A stretch of DNA of 64,000 nt from Christensenellaceae bacterium. Its GTDB lineage: Bacteria; Bacillota; Clostridia; Christensenellales; DTU072. Of this stretch, positions 39,035 through 48,809 are shown piece after piece; the first letter of the stretch is position 1, and every line of letters starts with the position of its first letter. The position numbers and the translations under genes were made by a program. The notes beneath the pieces are model-generated. The model saw nothing but the letters and a program-made list of their open reading frames with translations, had not been told where the DNA came from and made no database searches. Location: assembly GCA_031259085.1 (NCBI GenBank), contig JAIRMA010000061.1, forward strand, positions 46,740 to 110,739, read 5' to 3'.

Positions 39035-39409
39035 ATGAAGGAGACCCCAGAACGTATTTTACACGTTATATACAAATTATCACTCGAAAATCAGTTATTG
39101 AAATCAATAGCTATTGCAAAAAAACTGGGCATAACTCGCCCTGATGTTTTTCGATCCATTAAATTATTAAAAAATTATGGTTACATTTATCAAAAGCCTT
39201 ATGGAAAAATAGCCTTAACCGAGAAGGGTCGTGTCCGGGCTGAAAAAATACATAGACTACATAAAGGCTTATTAGTAGCATTAACAAATCACGTGGGGCT
39301 AGCTACTGATGAAGCATCTGAAGCGGCCTATAGTGCTGAACATATATTAAGCGAGAGTGCAATTGATAAAATTTTAGCCCTATTAATAAAATTAGGATTA
39401 ACAGAATAA
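39035..39409 (+). CDS. winged-helix regulator, DtxR/MntR-like
   Basis: I prefer the ATG at 39035 over the TTG at 38996, giving 124 residues that begin where the family does (ETPERILHVIYKLS). A winged helix-turn-helix (SIAIAKKLGITRPDVFRSIKLL and the wing YIYQKPYGKIALTEKG) is followed by a helical segment with EASEAAYSAEHILSESAIDKI. That segment resembles the metal-binding dimer region of DtxR/MntR, whose hallmark is an A-E-H-x-L-S stretch. It lacks a C-terminal SH3-like domain. Metal specificity is not evident. No clear RBS is seen. The YhhN gene follows after 30 bases. Confidence 0.7.
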   Translation: MKETPERILHVIYKLSLENQLLKSIAIAKKLGITRPDVFRSIKLLKNYGYIYQKPYGKIALTEKGRVRAEKIHRLHKGLLVALTNHVGLATDEASEAAYSAEHILSESAIDKILALLIKLGLTE

Positions 39410-39439
39410 TATACTTAAGTTTGAAAAATGAAGGTTTAA

Positions 39440-40135
39440 ATGATAGGACTATATATAACTTCTGCACTGACACTCCTAGCAGGAACAATTTCATCATATT
39501 TGTATTCCAAGCAAAAACATACGCTTCGCTTGATCTTTAAAAGCTTAGCCTCACTTCTTTTTTGTGCGACTGGCTTATTAGCGATTTTATTGTCAAGGAC
39601 ATTTTCTGTGTATTCATTAGGGGTCATGGCAGCATTAATTTTGGGGCTTGTGGGTGACATATTTTTATGTCTCGATTCACTACTGCCAGAAGAAAAATCC
39701 AAAATGTTGATGAACGGCATCGGTCTTCTTGCGTTTTTAGCAGGGCACGTATTTTTCATAATTATATTCATGCAAAAGGCGCCCTTTAAATTACAAACGT
39801 TGCCAATAATTTTAATAATACCTTTGCTCTTCTTATTTGCGCATAAATTAAGACTTATCAACTCTCCTAAATCAGTAGTTATTCCTTGTTTAGTATATGG
39901 CATGTTTTTGGGCTTAACTGTTACATCAACTGTTAGTCTCTATTTAACAGAAAGATCTCTGGCACACTTAATTGCACTATTTGCCGCATTATTGTTTACA
40001 ATATCCGATTCTACACTTGTTATACGATTCTTTTCAGTAAGTAATGAACGTAAAAATTACATACTTATGTATGTAGTACTTTTTTCTTACTATATGGCAC
40101 AAAGTCTGTTTGCTATCACAATTATATTAAATTAG
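39440..40135 (+). CDS. YhhN family membrane protein
   Basis: The protein has 231 residues with about eight membrane helices. ALILGLVGDIFLCL and LLAFLAGHVFFIIIF match the GD-FL and GH-x-x-Y/F motifs of the YhhN family. The family includes animal lysoplasmalogenase TMEM86, which hydrolyses vinyl-ether lysolipids. Plasmalogens occur in many anaerobic Clostridia, so that role is possible but unproven for bacterial members. Confidence 0.8.
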   Translation: MIGLYITSALTLLAGTISSYLYSKQKHTLRLIFKSLASLLFCATGLLAILLSRTFSVYSLGVMAALILGLVGDIFLCLDSLLPEEKSKMLMNGIGLLAFLAGHVFFIIIFMQKAPFKLQTLPIILIIPLLFLFAHKLRLINSPKSVVIPCLVYGMFLGLTVTSTVSLYLTERSLAHLIALFAALLFTISDSTLVIRFFSVSNERKNYILMYVVLFSYYMAQSLFAITIILN

Positions 40136-40185
40136 CTTTTTTTTATAGCCTTTTTAGCATTATTAAACACAATGATCACTGGCTC

Positions 40186-41379
40186 TTAGTCTTTACTAAT
40201 GAGTGCTCTCGTTTCTCTTGCAATCATTAATTCCTCGTTTGTGGGGATGACGATCACTTTAATTTTTGATCTTGCTTGATGTAATTCTCCGAATTTACCT
40301 CTTATGCTCTGGTTCTTTTTTTCATCTATTTTAACACCTAAGCATTCAAGACCGTCTGTTATTTTTTTTCTGGCATACCAAGCATTTTCACCAATGCCAC
40401 CAGTAAATGCAATACAATCAAGACCAGACATCGCTACAAAATATGATCCAATATATTTCCTGACGCGATATGCAAACATCTCTATTGCAAGGTTTGCTCT
40501 AAAATTGTTTTCGTCAGTTGCCATTCTTGTCAAATCTCTAAAATCACTAACTCCTGCAATGCCTAAAAATCCAGACTTTTTGTTGAGATAATCTACTATT
40601 TCATCAGCTGATACATTTTTTTGCTTTGCTAGATATGTAATAAGTGCTGGATCACAATCACCACTTCTTGTGCCCATTATCATCCCTTCTAATGGCGTTA
40701 AACCCATAGATGTATCAACACATTTACCATCAACTACTGCTGCTAGAGAACTTCCATTCCCTAAGTGGCATACTATTATTTTTGAGTTTTCTTTGTTTAA
40801 ATATTTGACAGCTTCTCCTGATACATATTTATGAGATGTACCATGAAACCCGTATTTTCGTACCTTAAATTTTTCATAATCCTCAAAATCAATTGCATAC
40901 ATATAAGCATGTGCAGGCATTGATGAATGGAATACAGTGTCGAACACAGCAACATTAGGCACGCCTTTTAAAACTGAAATGCAACTATCTACACAACCAA
41001 GATTCGCATATTGATGCAATGGACCAAGCACCGCATTCTCATAGCATATTTTCAGTACCTCATCATCAATAATTACACTGCTTTTATAATCTTCAGCTCC
41101 ATGTAATACTCTGTGTCCAATCGCCGTTATTTCGCTGGTGTTAGTTAAAAATCCAATGCAGGGATCTGTCATTGACTCTAAGACAACTCTAAGTGCCTCT
41201 GTGTGATTTGACATCGCTTTTTTTATTGTATTAGTACTTGAACCAGAGGTTTGGGTTAATGTCGATTCCTGTTGACCAATTCTTTCAACTATACCACGGC
41301 CTAAAGTTGTCTCATCATCCATATCTATCACTTGATATTTTAAAGATGAGCTACCTGCATTAATTACTAATACTTTCAT
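40186..41379 (-). CDS. ackA: acetate kinase
   Basis: The protein has 397 residues. MKVLVINAGSSSLKYQVID, GHRVLHGAEDYKSS, KYGFHGTSHKYVS, HLGNGSSLAAV and FTGGIGENA are the conserved AckA blocks. It converts acetyl phosphate and ADP to acetate and ATP. It is 96 bases downstream of pta on the same strand. Confidence 0.97.
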   Translation of the reverse strand: MKVLVINAGSSSLKYQVIDMDDETTLGRGIVERIGQQESTLTQTSGSSTNTIKKAMSNHTEALRVVLESMTDPCIGFLTNTSEITAIGHRVLHGAEDYKSSVIIDDEVLKICYENAVLGPLHQYANLGCVDSCISVLKGVPNVAVFDTVFHSSMPAHAYMYAIDFEDYEKFKVRKYGFHGTSHKYVSGEAVKYLNKENSKIIVCHLGNGSSLAAVVDGKCVDTSMGLTPLEGMIMGTRSGDCDPALITYLAKQKNVSADEIVDYLNKKSGFLGIAGVSDFRDLTRMATDENNFRANLAIEMFAYRVRKYIGSYFVAMSGLDCIAFTGGIGENAWYARKKITDGLECLGVKIDEKKNQSIRGKFGELHQARSKIKVIVIPTNEELMIARETRALISKD

Positions 41380-41475
41380 TTGTTTACCACCTGTCTATTG
41401 TTTTACTTTATTTCTTTTGACTGCAATCTTTGATTTATTATCTGTATCCTTCGTTTATACATAAGTTTAGTCGCA

Positions 41476-42474
41476 TTATATGGCTTGCAATGCAGTTATT
41501 GCAACAACACTTACTACATCATATACAGAGCAACCACGCGACAAATCATTAATAGGCGCCGCTAACCCCTGGCAAATTGGTCCTATAGCCTCAACCCCAG
41601 CAAATCGTTGAACTAATTTATATCCTATATTGCCAGACTGTAAATCTGGAAAAATTAGGACGTTTGCGTGGCCTGCTACACAACTATTAGGAGCTTTTAA
41701 TTTAGCTACTTCTGGAACGATCGCTGCATCTAATTGTAACTCACCATCAAATTCAAACGATGGTTTTAAATCCTTTAATATTGCAACTGCATTGTTAACC
41801 TTATCGACTAGAGGGTGCTTTGCACTACCCTTTGTAGAGAATGATAACAGCGCCACTTTGGGGCATTCAATCCCAGCTATTGTTTTTGCACTGTCAGCAC
41901 TAGCTATTGCAATATCAGCTAGTTGCTCTGATGTTGGATCTGGCAGTACAGCGCAATCACCGAAAATCATAACACCTGTGTCAAACAGTGATTCATCAGG
42001 CAACGCCATAATAAAACAACTAGATACAGTCTTAATCCCTTTCTTTCCTTTGATTATTTGTAAAGCTGGTCTCAGCACATCCCCTGTAGCATTTATAGAG
42101 CCTGCTACCATACCGTCTGCGTCCTTGCTTTTAATCATTAAACAACCAAAATACAACGGGTTTGTTGCAAGTTTTTGTGCTTGATCCGCGCTAAGACCCT
42201 TATCTTTTCTAAGCTGGTATAAAAGATTAGCGTAATCTTCTAACTTAGTAGATTCAGCAGGATTAATAATCTTGACACGAGAAATATCTAGTTTTGCATC
42301 AGTAGCCTTTGATAATATTTTGGTCGAATCGCCCAATAAAATAATGTCTGCTATCCCTTCTTTTGATACGATAGCAGCCGCTTCTATTATTCTAAGCTCT
42401 TCTCCCTCTGCTAAAACTATGCGCTTATATCGTGATTTTGCCGCAATAATAGCCGAATCTATGAATTTTGACAT
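41476..42474 (-). CDS. pta: phosphate acetyltransferase
   Basis: The protein has 332 residues, the short Pta type. Typical blocks are RIVLAEGEELRIIEAA, DADGMVAGSINATGDVLRPALQII, DCAVLPDPTSEQLADIAI and ANVLIFPDLQSGNIGYKLVQR. It makes acetyl phosphate from acetyl-CoA for substrate-level ATP formation with AckA. Confidence 0.97.
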   Translation of the reverse strand: MSKFIDSAIIAAKSRYKRIVLAEGEELRIIEAAAIVSKEGIADIILLGDSTKILSKATDAKLDISRVKIINPAESTKLEDYANLLYQLRKDKGLSADQAQKLATNPLYFGCLMIKSKDADGMVAGSINATGDVLRPALQIIKGKKGIKTVSSCFIMALPDESLFDTGVMIFGDCAVLPDPTSEQLADIAIASADSAKTIAGIECPKVALLSFSTKGSAKHPLVDKVNNAVAILKDLKPSFEFDGELQLDAAIVPEVAKLKAPNSCVAGHANVLIFPDLQSGNIGYKLVQRFAGVEAIGPICQGLAAPINDLSRGCSVYDVVSVVAITALQAI

Positions 42475-42519
42475 ACTCCCTCCGAATTAAGTATTGATTT
42501 ATTGTTGTAAGTAATATAT

Positions 42520-42549
42520 AATATAACTAAGTAAAATAATTACTGTCAT
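42520..42549 (-). promoter_or_regulatory. possible promoter of pta-ackA
   Basis: On the minus strand ATGACA, an 18-base spacer and TATATT, about 46 bases before the pta start. The rest of the 384-base divergent gap to tmcAL holds no gene. A TATAAT near 42766 may serve tmcAL but lacks a good -35. Confidence 0.45.
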
Positions 42550-42858
42550 TTAATGTGTGTTAATTATTTCTAAAATAATCATTGCAATTGATAACAGTTA
42601 ATCAATGTTCTTGATATATATTACTATTTTTTGTTAAAATAATCAAGCAATATAACTATTAAACTATTTTTTTTAGTGTTTATTTGCATACATTTTGCTG
42701 TACAAATTCTTGTATTTTTGTTTGCAATTTTTTGATTTTAATGCTTTATTAAAGCGATCTAATCGTATAATATAGTCATATCAATAATTTGCAATATCCA
42801 AAAAATGAATGGTTTTTATCACAATAGACTCTAAAATAATTAGCGCGGGGAGGTACTT

Positions 42859-44067
42859 ATGAAAATCACTGCAATCATTTGTGAATACAATCCAATGACC
42901 AATGGACATATTAGACACTTGAATAAAGCCAAGTCTGATACAGGTTGTGATACTATATTATGCATTATGAGCGGTAGCTTTGTTCAGCGTGGAGATCCTG
43001 CAATAGCAGATAAATATTTTAGGGCACAAGTGGCGGTTAAACAGGGCGCAGATGTCGTAGTAGAGCTACCAACAATTTATGCAATTTCTCCTGCTGATAA
43101 TTTTGCATTTGGTGCAATTAAAACAATTTCTGCCTTCTCAGATGTTGAATATTTGAGCTTTGGTAGTGAATGTGGTGACGCCGAGTTATTAACTAAAGCT
43201 GCTATGCTTTTGTCTGATGAACCTGGAGAATTAAGTGCATTAATACAGAAAAATTCCAAAAACGGTGACAATTATCCCAAAGCCCGTGCCTTAGCACTTA
43301 ATGAATATGGAAAAAAACATAAGGATTTTGAGAATCTAATAGGGATTTTAGATAAACCAAATAATGTATTAGGGATTGCCTATATAACAGCAGTCTTAAA
43401 GGCAGGACTTAATATCAAAATTCATACAATAAAAAGAGATGGGGCAGACTATAACTCTGTAGAATGTGATTCAGACTATCCTTCTTCTACTGCAATTCGA
43501 AATGCAATAAAAAGAAAAGATTTAGAAAGTATTGCAAATGATGTGCCATACGAAGTATATTCATACATCTCAAAGTTGCAAACGGGTGAGGATGCTTTAA
43601 GTGATATGATTTTGTTTAAAATCAAAAGTATGAGTAAGGAAGAACTCTCTACTTGTTACGATGTATCCACTAATGGGATTTTGAATAGAATAAAGGCCGC
43701 TTCAATTTCTGCCACTACTCTAGACCAACTATTAGAAACTGCAAAAACAAAAAATCATACAATGGCACGTATTAAGCGCCTATGCTTATATGCTTTATTC
43801 GGTATTACAAATAAAATGTATCAAGATGCGGTTACTTGTCCAGCACACGTTAGCATTCTAGCCATTAATGAATCACGAAAAGATACTATCCTATCATCCC
43901 TATCTCTATCGTGCAAAAATGTTTTAACTAGATTCAGTGATGTTAATCGCGTAGATAAGACCTTAAGATTTTTGATTCAATTGGATTTTACCGCACAAGG
44001 AACGTTAAATATAATTAACAGGACAAGCTCATATAATAAAAAAATGTTACTTGTGTCTCGTTCCTAA
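42859..44067 (+). CDS. tmcAL: tRNA(Met) cytidine acetate ligase (TmcAL/YlbM)
   Basis: The protein has 402 residues. The nucleotidyltransferase-like N-terminus is ITAIICEYNPMTNGHIRHL, with the HIGH-type motif, and YPSSTAIRNAI is the later ATP-binding segment. TmcAL uses ATP and free acetate to form N4-acetylcytidine at C34 of elongator tRNA-Met. It is divergent from pta-ackA, which make acetate. RBS GGGGAGG is strong. Confidence 0.93.
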   Translation: MKITAIICEYNPMTNGHIRHLNKAKSDTGCDTILCIMSGSFVQRGDPAIADKYFRAQVAVKQGADVVVELPTIYAISPADNFAFGAIKTISAFSDVEYLSFGSECGDAELLTKAAMLLSDEPGELSALIQKNSKNGDNYPKARALALNEYGKKHKDFENLIGILDKPNNVLGIAYITAVLKAGLNIKIHTIKRDGADYNSVECDSDYPSSTAIRNAIKRKDLESIANDVPYEVYSYISKLQTGEDALSDMILFKIKSMSKEELSTCYDVSTNGILNRIKAASISATTLDQLLETAKTKNHTMARIKRLCLYALFGITNKMYQDAVTCPAHVSILAINESRKDTILSSLSLSCKNVLTRFSDVNRVDKTLRFLIQLDFTAQGTLNIINRTSSYNKKMLLVSRS

Positions 44068-44102
44068 CTATAATTTTGCTTACATGTTATATTTTTCTTA
44101 AT

Positions 44103-44138
44103 TAAAAAAACACCAGAATTAAATTCTGGTGTTTTTTT
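44103..44138. terminator. bidirectional terminator between tmcAL and rpsR
   Basis: CACCAGAATT and AATTCTGGTG arms, flanked by an A run on the left and a T run on the right. It can serve the two converging transcripts. Confidence 0.92.
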
Positions 44139-44171
44139 TGTATATATGCATTTCCAATGAACAAACTACTT

Positions 44172-44465
44172 CTATTCACCTTTAAAAGGTATAAGTGCCA
44201 TCACCCGCGCCCTTTTTATCGCGATGGCTAACAGTCTTTGATGAGTGACACATACTCCAGATATCCTGCGTGGTATTATTTTGCCTTTCTCTGTTATATA
44301 TTTCGGTCTCTGTTTCTCAGAATTCTTGTCAAAATAGGATGTCCTTTCAATTTCTCTAGCTATTCCAATATAATTAATATCATTTGTTCTTGTAACACAA
44401 AAATTACATACTTTTTTTCTTGCTGGTCTGCGTCCAGAATATGCTGGCCTTGAGTCCTTATTCAT
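44172..44465 (-). CDS. rpsR: 30S ribosomal protein S18 with insertion
   Basis: The protein has 97 residues; most S18 proteins have 75-90. The family core [25 protein letters not shown] and [13 protein letters not shown] is intact, and the Cys residues keep a zinc-ribbon pattern. Between INY and KYI there are about 22 residues ([20 protein letters not shown]) where most have about 7, an insertion of about 15. Last gene of rpsF-ssb-rpsR. Confidence 0.93.
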   Translation of the reverse strand: MNKDSRPAYSGRRPARKKVCNFCVTRTNDINYIGIAREIERTSYFDKNSEKQRPKYITEKGKIIPRRISGVCVTHQRLLAIAIKRARVMALIPFKGE

Positions 44466-44483
44466 TTTGTTATTTTCTCCTTT

Positions 44484-44915
44484 TTAAAATGGTAAATCGT
44501 CGCTTTCGACAGTGACGTTTTTAAGTTGGTCCACCACTTTGTGGTCATCTTTAGGGGTATCGGATCCATAATACTGTGGGCTGTCAGTAGTGTCACCTTT
44601 AGTTCCCAAAAATTCAACTTCATCTGCTACTATATCTACGCTCTGTCTTTTAGTTCCATCGTTACTAGTATACTGAGAAATTTGAATTGAACCAGAAACT
44701 ATTACTGGCTTTCCCTTCTTTAAATATTTTGCACAGTTTTCAGCTATCGCACGCCAGCAAACAACATTGAAAAAATCAGTGTTGACTTCTCCTTCCTTTG
44801 TTTTTGTGGGATAAGATCTTTGAACTGCAAGCCCGAATTTACACAACTTTGCTCCGCCTGCGGTTGATAATTCTGGGTCACGAGTTAAATTCCCTTTAGC
44901 AATAAACTTATTCAT
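44484..44915 (-). CDS. ssb: single-stranded DNA-binding protein
   Basis: The protein has 143 residues. The OB fold has NKFIAKGNLTRDPEL, DFFNVVCWRAIAENCAKYL and GSIQISQYTS. The C-terminal acidic tip DDLPF, used to bind partner proteins, is intact. It lies between rpsF and rpsR as in most Firmicutes. Confidence 0.96.
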   Translation of the reverse strand: MNKFIAKGNLTRDPELSTAGGAKLCKFGLAVQRSYPTKTKEGEVNTDFFNVVCWRAIAENCAKYLKKGKPVIVSGSIQISQYTSNDGTKRQSVDIVADEVEFLGTKGDTTDSPQYYGSDTPKDDHKVVDQLKNVTVESDDLPF

Positions 44916-44925
44916 AAATTCACCT

Positions 44926-45210
44926 CTATTCGTCTAGAGTGATTAGTTGGCGAAGAATTACGTCACTAATGCGCATTTGTCTATTAACTTCTAATGGGAT
45001 AGTTGATGGACCCTCAAACAAAACAAGAACATAAAACCCTTCGGTTTTACGATTTATTGGATAGGCTAATGTGCGCTTGTCCCATTGGTCGGTTTTTGTA
45101 ATAGAACCGCCCAAACTTGTTATTAGCTCTGTATATTTATCAACGATAGCTTGTCTAGCTTCCTTTTCCAAGCTCGCGTCAATAATATATAATAATTGAT
45201 ATTTTGTCAT
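44926..45210 (-). CDS. rpsF: 30S ribosomal protein S6
   Basis: The protein has 94 residues. KYQLLYIIDASLEKEARQAIVDKYTELI and DKRTLAYPINRKTEGFYVLVLFEG are the S6 blocks. RBS AAGGAG is 8 bases before the ATG. First gene of the operon, behind a leader with two hairpins. Confidence 0.96.
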   Translation of the reverse strand: MTKYQLLYIIDASLEKEARQAIVDKYTELITSLGGSITKTDQWDKRTLAYPINRKTEGFYVLVLFEGPSTIPLEVNRQMRISDVILRQLITLDE

Positions 45211-45235
45211 TAAAAAAACTCCTTATGGTCATTTG

Positions 45236-45279
45236 GCTTCTCTCGAGAAGCAAGGATATCTCGCATGTAACCGCGAGAT
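45236..45279 (-). promoter_or_regulatory. two-hairpin leader of rpsF-ssb-rpsR
   Basis: GCTTCTCTCGAGAAGC (45236-45251) and ATCTCGC...GCGAGAT (45258-45279, 8-base loop) are two strong stems in the roughly 74-base leader. S6:S18 complexes repress their own operon in many bacteria by binding a leader hairpin. I do not see the published CCG signature in the expected loop, so autoregulation here is inferred only. Confidence 0.55.
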
Positions 45280-45290
45280 TATATGGATAT

Positions 45291-45319
45291 ATAATAACAA
45301 AGTTTTTGTGGTTTGTAAA
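45291..45319 (-). promoter_or_regulatory. promoter of rpsF-ssb-rpsR
   Basis: On the minus strand TTTACA, a 17-base spacer and TATTAT, giving a start near 45284. Confidence 0.65.
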
Positions 45320-45905
45320 GTAAATTTAATTGAATAATCTGGATATTTACTAATTTGATCGATTATTGTAAATAAATATAGTCCTTGTTTTTGTGTTTGG
45401 TTTCACTTTTTTCAGTACGTTAATATGAATTTAACCGACATTCTAATGCTTAATTATATGCTTGTTCCTTTTCTATTAAAGCTAATTAAAACTTAATTGC
45501 TTATTAAATCTAATGGATCTGGTTAAAAATGCTAATTCTATTCAAAATCGCTCCTTAAGAGATTTAACTATTCAAATTTAACATTTTAATCTCAAAAAAA
45601 GAAGAAATATTCCTTTCTCACAAATCTTTTTTAAGTCAAAAATAATTATAATTTCTCTTTTCATATGAAAACTAAAAAAATCATGACTTATAGGCTGTGA
45701 AAAGCTAGAAATATATGGCTTAGTCCAAAATTATCGACTTAATTCACCATTCCCTTAATTGATCTTAAGGCTTGTTTGCTTATGAATTTTTCGGTTATTT
45801 ATTTTGAAATAATTACATTATTGTTAAATCTATAAATTTTGTTTAAAAAGCATAATTTTACTCGCCATAAAACTTTTTTTATAGTATAATTATAAAGATT
45901 TAATT
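45320..45905. other. AT-rich gap upstream of the repeat surface protein
   Basis: About 585 bases without a gene. Homopolymer-rich and without a clear structured RNA. Confidence 0.5.
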
Positions 45906-46000
45906 TTGTATGAATCGGTATCACATCTTTATAATATATGTGACACTCATATTCAACGCTTTTCTATGTTAAATTTACATAAATTTCTAGCTTTATGTGA
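45906..46000 (+). promoter_or_regulatory. promoter with overlapping TCACAT/ATGTGA dyad
   Basis: TTGTAT (45906-45911), an 18-base spacer and TATAAT (45930-45935). TCACAT (45921-45926) and ATGTGA (45938-45943) form a dyad straddling the -10 box, and ATGTGA recurs at 45995-46000. This suggests a repressor site controlling the 891-aa surface protein. Confidence 0.5.
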
Positions 46001-46084
46001 TCTCAAATTGCGGAATTAGAAATTAAATAACCATTCTATAAATTTGCGATGTAGATTTTCAGTACTGTAGGTCAGGTAGTCTAA

Positions 46085-48760
46085 ATGACAGTTAAAACAA
46101 GACGCTTTAGCATAATAATTTTCATATGTGCCGTTTTTATAACTGCGTTAGTTACAATTGTTAGTTTCACTAACAATTTTGCAACGGCAAAAATTACTTA
46201 TCCAGGTCTTGAATTTCCAATAGCTGAAAATTCTGGAAACATTACGTATGATCCTACAAAAACACTCGCCGATTTTAATCTTATTAATGGTTCAACTTCG
46301 GCTGGAACTTTTGTATGGAAATATCCAGGTTTAACACCAACATGTAACGTCACACTCTATGACGTTGTTTTTACACCCTTTGATCAGAGTAATTACGAGA
46401 TCGAAACAAAAGCTGTAGAGCTTATCATTAAGAAAGCAACACCTACATCAATCACATTCCCAGAAATTACTCAAACTCATACTTACAGTGTCAATTTAAA
46501 ACTGCAGGACATTCAATTTACAAATGGCGCAGGTGATGGAAATTTTTCATGGAATAACGGTGAGAATGAATTATTAACTGTTGGGACAAAATCATACACA
46601 CTGACATTTACACCCAGGGATCTCATTAATTATGATTATTCGAGTTATTCCAGTTTATCAAAAAACTACACAATAACTATTACACCAGCGGTTGGTTCCG
46701 TAGTTTTCCCAACACACTTAAACATAGTTTATGAGCCAAATAAGACTTTGGGTGACATTGACATAGTTGAAAAGGCCTCTGTGGATAGCGGTGGCAAAGT
46801 GGGTGGGAATGGATCCTTTTATTGGAAAACCCCAACAACAGTTATATCAACGTCTCTCACAAATTCTTTAGTTGTTTTTGTTCCTAATCCAAATTATTCG
46901 TTTGAGGATCAGACGTTTGAGAGATCCATTACTATAGTGATTGACAAGGCTACGCCTCCAAATTTAGTTTTTCCTACAGCAAATTCTATAATATATGCTC
47001 CGACTAAACAATTATCTCAAATTGCATTAATAGATGGATTAGGTGATGGTAAATTTGATTGGAAATATCCCACGACAATCCCACAAGTAACCATTAATAG
47101 TTACCTCGTTGTATTTGTCCCACGCGATTCTAACAACTATGATTATCAAGATGTCGCATGCGAGGCAATGGTCACATTATTAGTCGAAAAGGCAACTCCT
47201 GATACAATAATTTTTCCATCAGCACCAACAATGATCACTTACAATCCGAATCACACCCTGATAAACATCCCCTTGTCTGGTGGAGCAGGTGATGGCGGTT
47301 TCTCGTGGGCTAGTCCTAACACTGTGCCAGTAGTCGCGATCACTGACTACGTTATTTTATTCACGCCTAGAGATGAGGTTAATTATAATTACACTGAAAT
47401 TCCAAGGACTCATACAGTACAAATTACAGTGCAAAAAGCAATCCCTGTAAACGTGATATTCCCGACTACACAAGCTGTAACATATGATCCAACATCATCA
47501 TTGGAAAATGTCGCATTTGTCAGAGAGAGTGGCAGCGGGGATGGTTCGTTTCAGTGGACTACTCCCTCTATAGTACCATCTGCATCAGTCAGTTCATATC
47601 AAGTAAAATTCACACCGTCTGATATAGCTAATTACGAGATTCTTTATTCAATGATAGATCTCCAAGTTAATAAGCTACAGTTGAGCGAAGTATCTGATCA
47701 CGGAGTGCAGTTTCCATCAATTTTAGGCGCTGTACAATATGACCCCACTTCTACTTTATCTAATATTGCAATTAATGGTATCACCTCAACTTACACTGGC
47801 ACGTTTAACTGGGCTGATCCTAATATTATTCCGACTGTCAATGTGACTCAGTATGATGCAGTTTTTGTCCCTGACGATGCAAATATTATAGGCCTCACAT
47901 ATAAAATTACATTAACCGTCCAAAAGGCAATTGCTACATCCTTCCCGCGTCCAGACGACTTCACTCTTCCTTTTACTTATACTGAAAGCCTAAGCTTATT
48001 GGATATCACTTTTTCAAATAATAGCGAGGGTAGTTATGAATGGACGAATCACAACATAAATCCATTCGTAAATAATGATGGTTATACCGCTGTTTTTGTC
48101 CCATACAATAATTCTAATTATGATTATTCTGAATTAGAAACCCTTGAATTCACAGTTATACCTTTGATTAGTCCTAAAACACTTTCTCCATCAGAATACA
48201 CTATTCCTACCGATTTAAGAGCTACATATGGAGACACTCTGTCTGATATTATATTACCTAATGGCTTTAATTGGGAAATCCCTGAGAATACTCAAGTCGG
48301 TCCAGTAGGGAACCGCGTTTTCAGCGCATCATATCACCCAACCACAAATTCTCAAAATTATGTTACTATAACTAATATTGCCTTAACAATTACTGTAGAA
48401 AAGGCCACAAATAGTGCTCAACCTAGTGCATCTGACGTAAAGGTTGCCAAAAAAAGTGGAAGCTCAATAGTGTTTGAAAGCGACAAGGCTCTCGAATATT
48501 CTATAGATGGCGGTAAAACGTGGCAGAGCTCACCTGTATTTACTGAGTTAACACCACAGAAAGAATATAAATTTTTAGTACGAATTAAAGAAGATGAATT
48601 TTATCTTGCTAGCGCAAATTGGCAAGAAATTGTAATTAAAACACCAATGTCAGGATTTCTTGCAGCTCTAATTGTCATAGCTGGCTTTTTGGTAGCGGGA
48701 ATAATTTTTGCGATAGTATACTATCTATGTGTAAAAAGGCAAACTGACAAAAAACTATAA
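46085..48760 (+). CDS. surface protein with nine tandem beta repeats and C-terminal anchor
   Basis: The protein has 891 residues. A signal/anchor helix (about residues 7-30) is followed by nine imperfect repeats of about 80-90 residues, then a short fibronectin-like stretch with ALEYSIDGGKTWQSS. A membrane helix at about 853-880 and a basic tail (VKRQTDKKL) end the protein. Each repeat has the order FP - YDPTKTL - GDGxFxW - P - YxVxFTPxDxxNYDY - VxKATP. This resembles MBG/YDG-type bacterial Ig-like modules of adhesins. It is probably exposed on the cell surface. It has no LPXTG. Confidence 0.78.
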   Translation: MTVKTRRFSIIIFICAVFITALVTIVSFTNNFATAKITYPGLEFPIAENSGNITYDPTKTLADFNLINGSTSAGTFVWKYPGLTPTCNVTLYDVVFTPFDQSNYEIETKAVELIIKKATPTSITFPEITQTHTYSVNLKLQDIQFTNGAGDGNFSWNNGENELLTVGTKSYTLTFTPRDLINYDYSSYSSLSKNYTITITPAVGSVVFPTHLNIVYEPNKTLGDIDIVEKASVDSGGKVGGNGSFYWKTPTTVISTSLTNSLVVFVPNPNYSFEDQTFERSITIVIDKATPPNLVFPTANSIIYAPTKQLSQIALIDGLGDGKFDWKYPTTIPQVTINSYLVVFVPRDSNNYDYQDVACEAMVTLLVEKATPDTIIFPSAPTMITYNPNHTLINIPLSGGAGDGGFSWASPNTVPVVAITDYVILFTPRDEVNYNYTEIPRTHTVQITVQKAIPVNVIFPTTQAVTYDPTSSLENVAFVRESGSGDGSFQWTTPSIVPSASVSSYQVKFTPSDIANYEILYSMIDLQVNKLQLSEVSDHGVQFPSILGAVQYDPTSTLSNIAINGITSTYTGTFNWADPNIIPTVNVTQYDAVFVPDDANIIGLTYKITLTVQKAIATSFPRPDDFTLPFTYTESLSLLDITFSNNSEGSYEWTNHNINPFVNNDGYTAVFVPYNNSNYDYSELETLEFTVIPLISPKTLSPSEYTIPTDLRATYGDTLSDIILPNGFNWEIPENTQVGPVGNRVFSASYHPTTNSQNYVTITNIALTITVEKATNSAQPSASDVKVAKKSGSSIVFESDKALEYSIDGGKTWQSSPVFTELTPQKEYKFLVRIKEDEFYLASANWQEIVIKTPMSGFLAALIVIAGFLVAGIIFAIVYYLCVKRQTDKKL
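46190..48405 (+). repeat. nine diverged protein-level tandem repeats
   Basis: The repeats are evident in translation but strongly diverged at DNA level. Repeats 4 and 5 are the most regular (LGDGKFDWKYP and AGDGGFSWASP); repeats 8 and 9 are the most degenerate. Confidence 0.75.
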
Positions 48761-48809
48761 AATAACACATTGCATCTTACATGCAAAATTAAGGATAAAT
48801 ATATAACAT

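Noticed and set aside
41630-42184. 184-aa ORF antisense to pta
   Set aside because: Shadow frame of a conserved enzyme gene.
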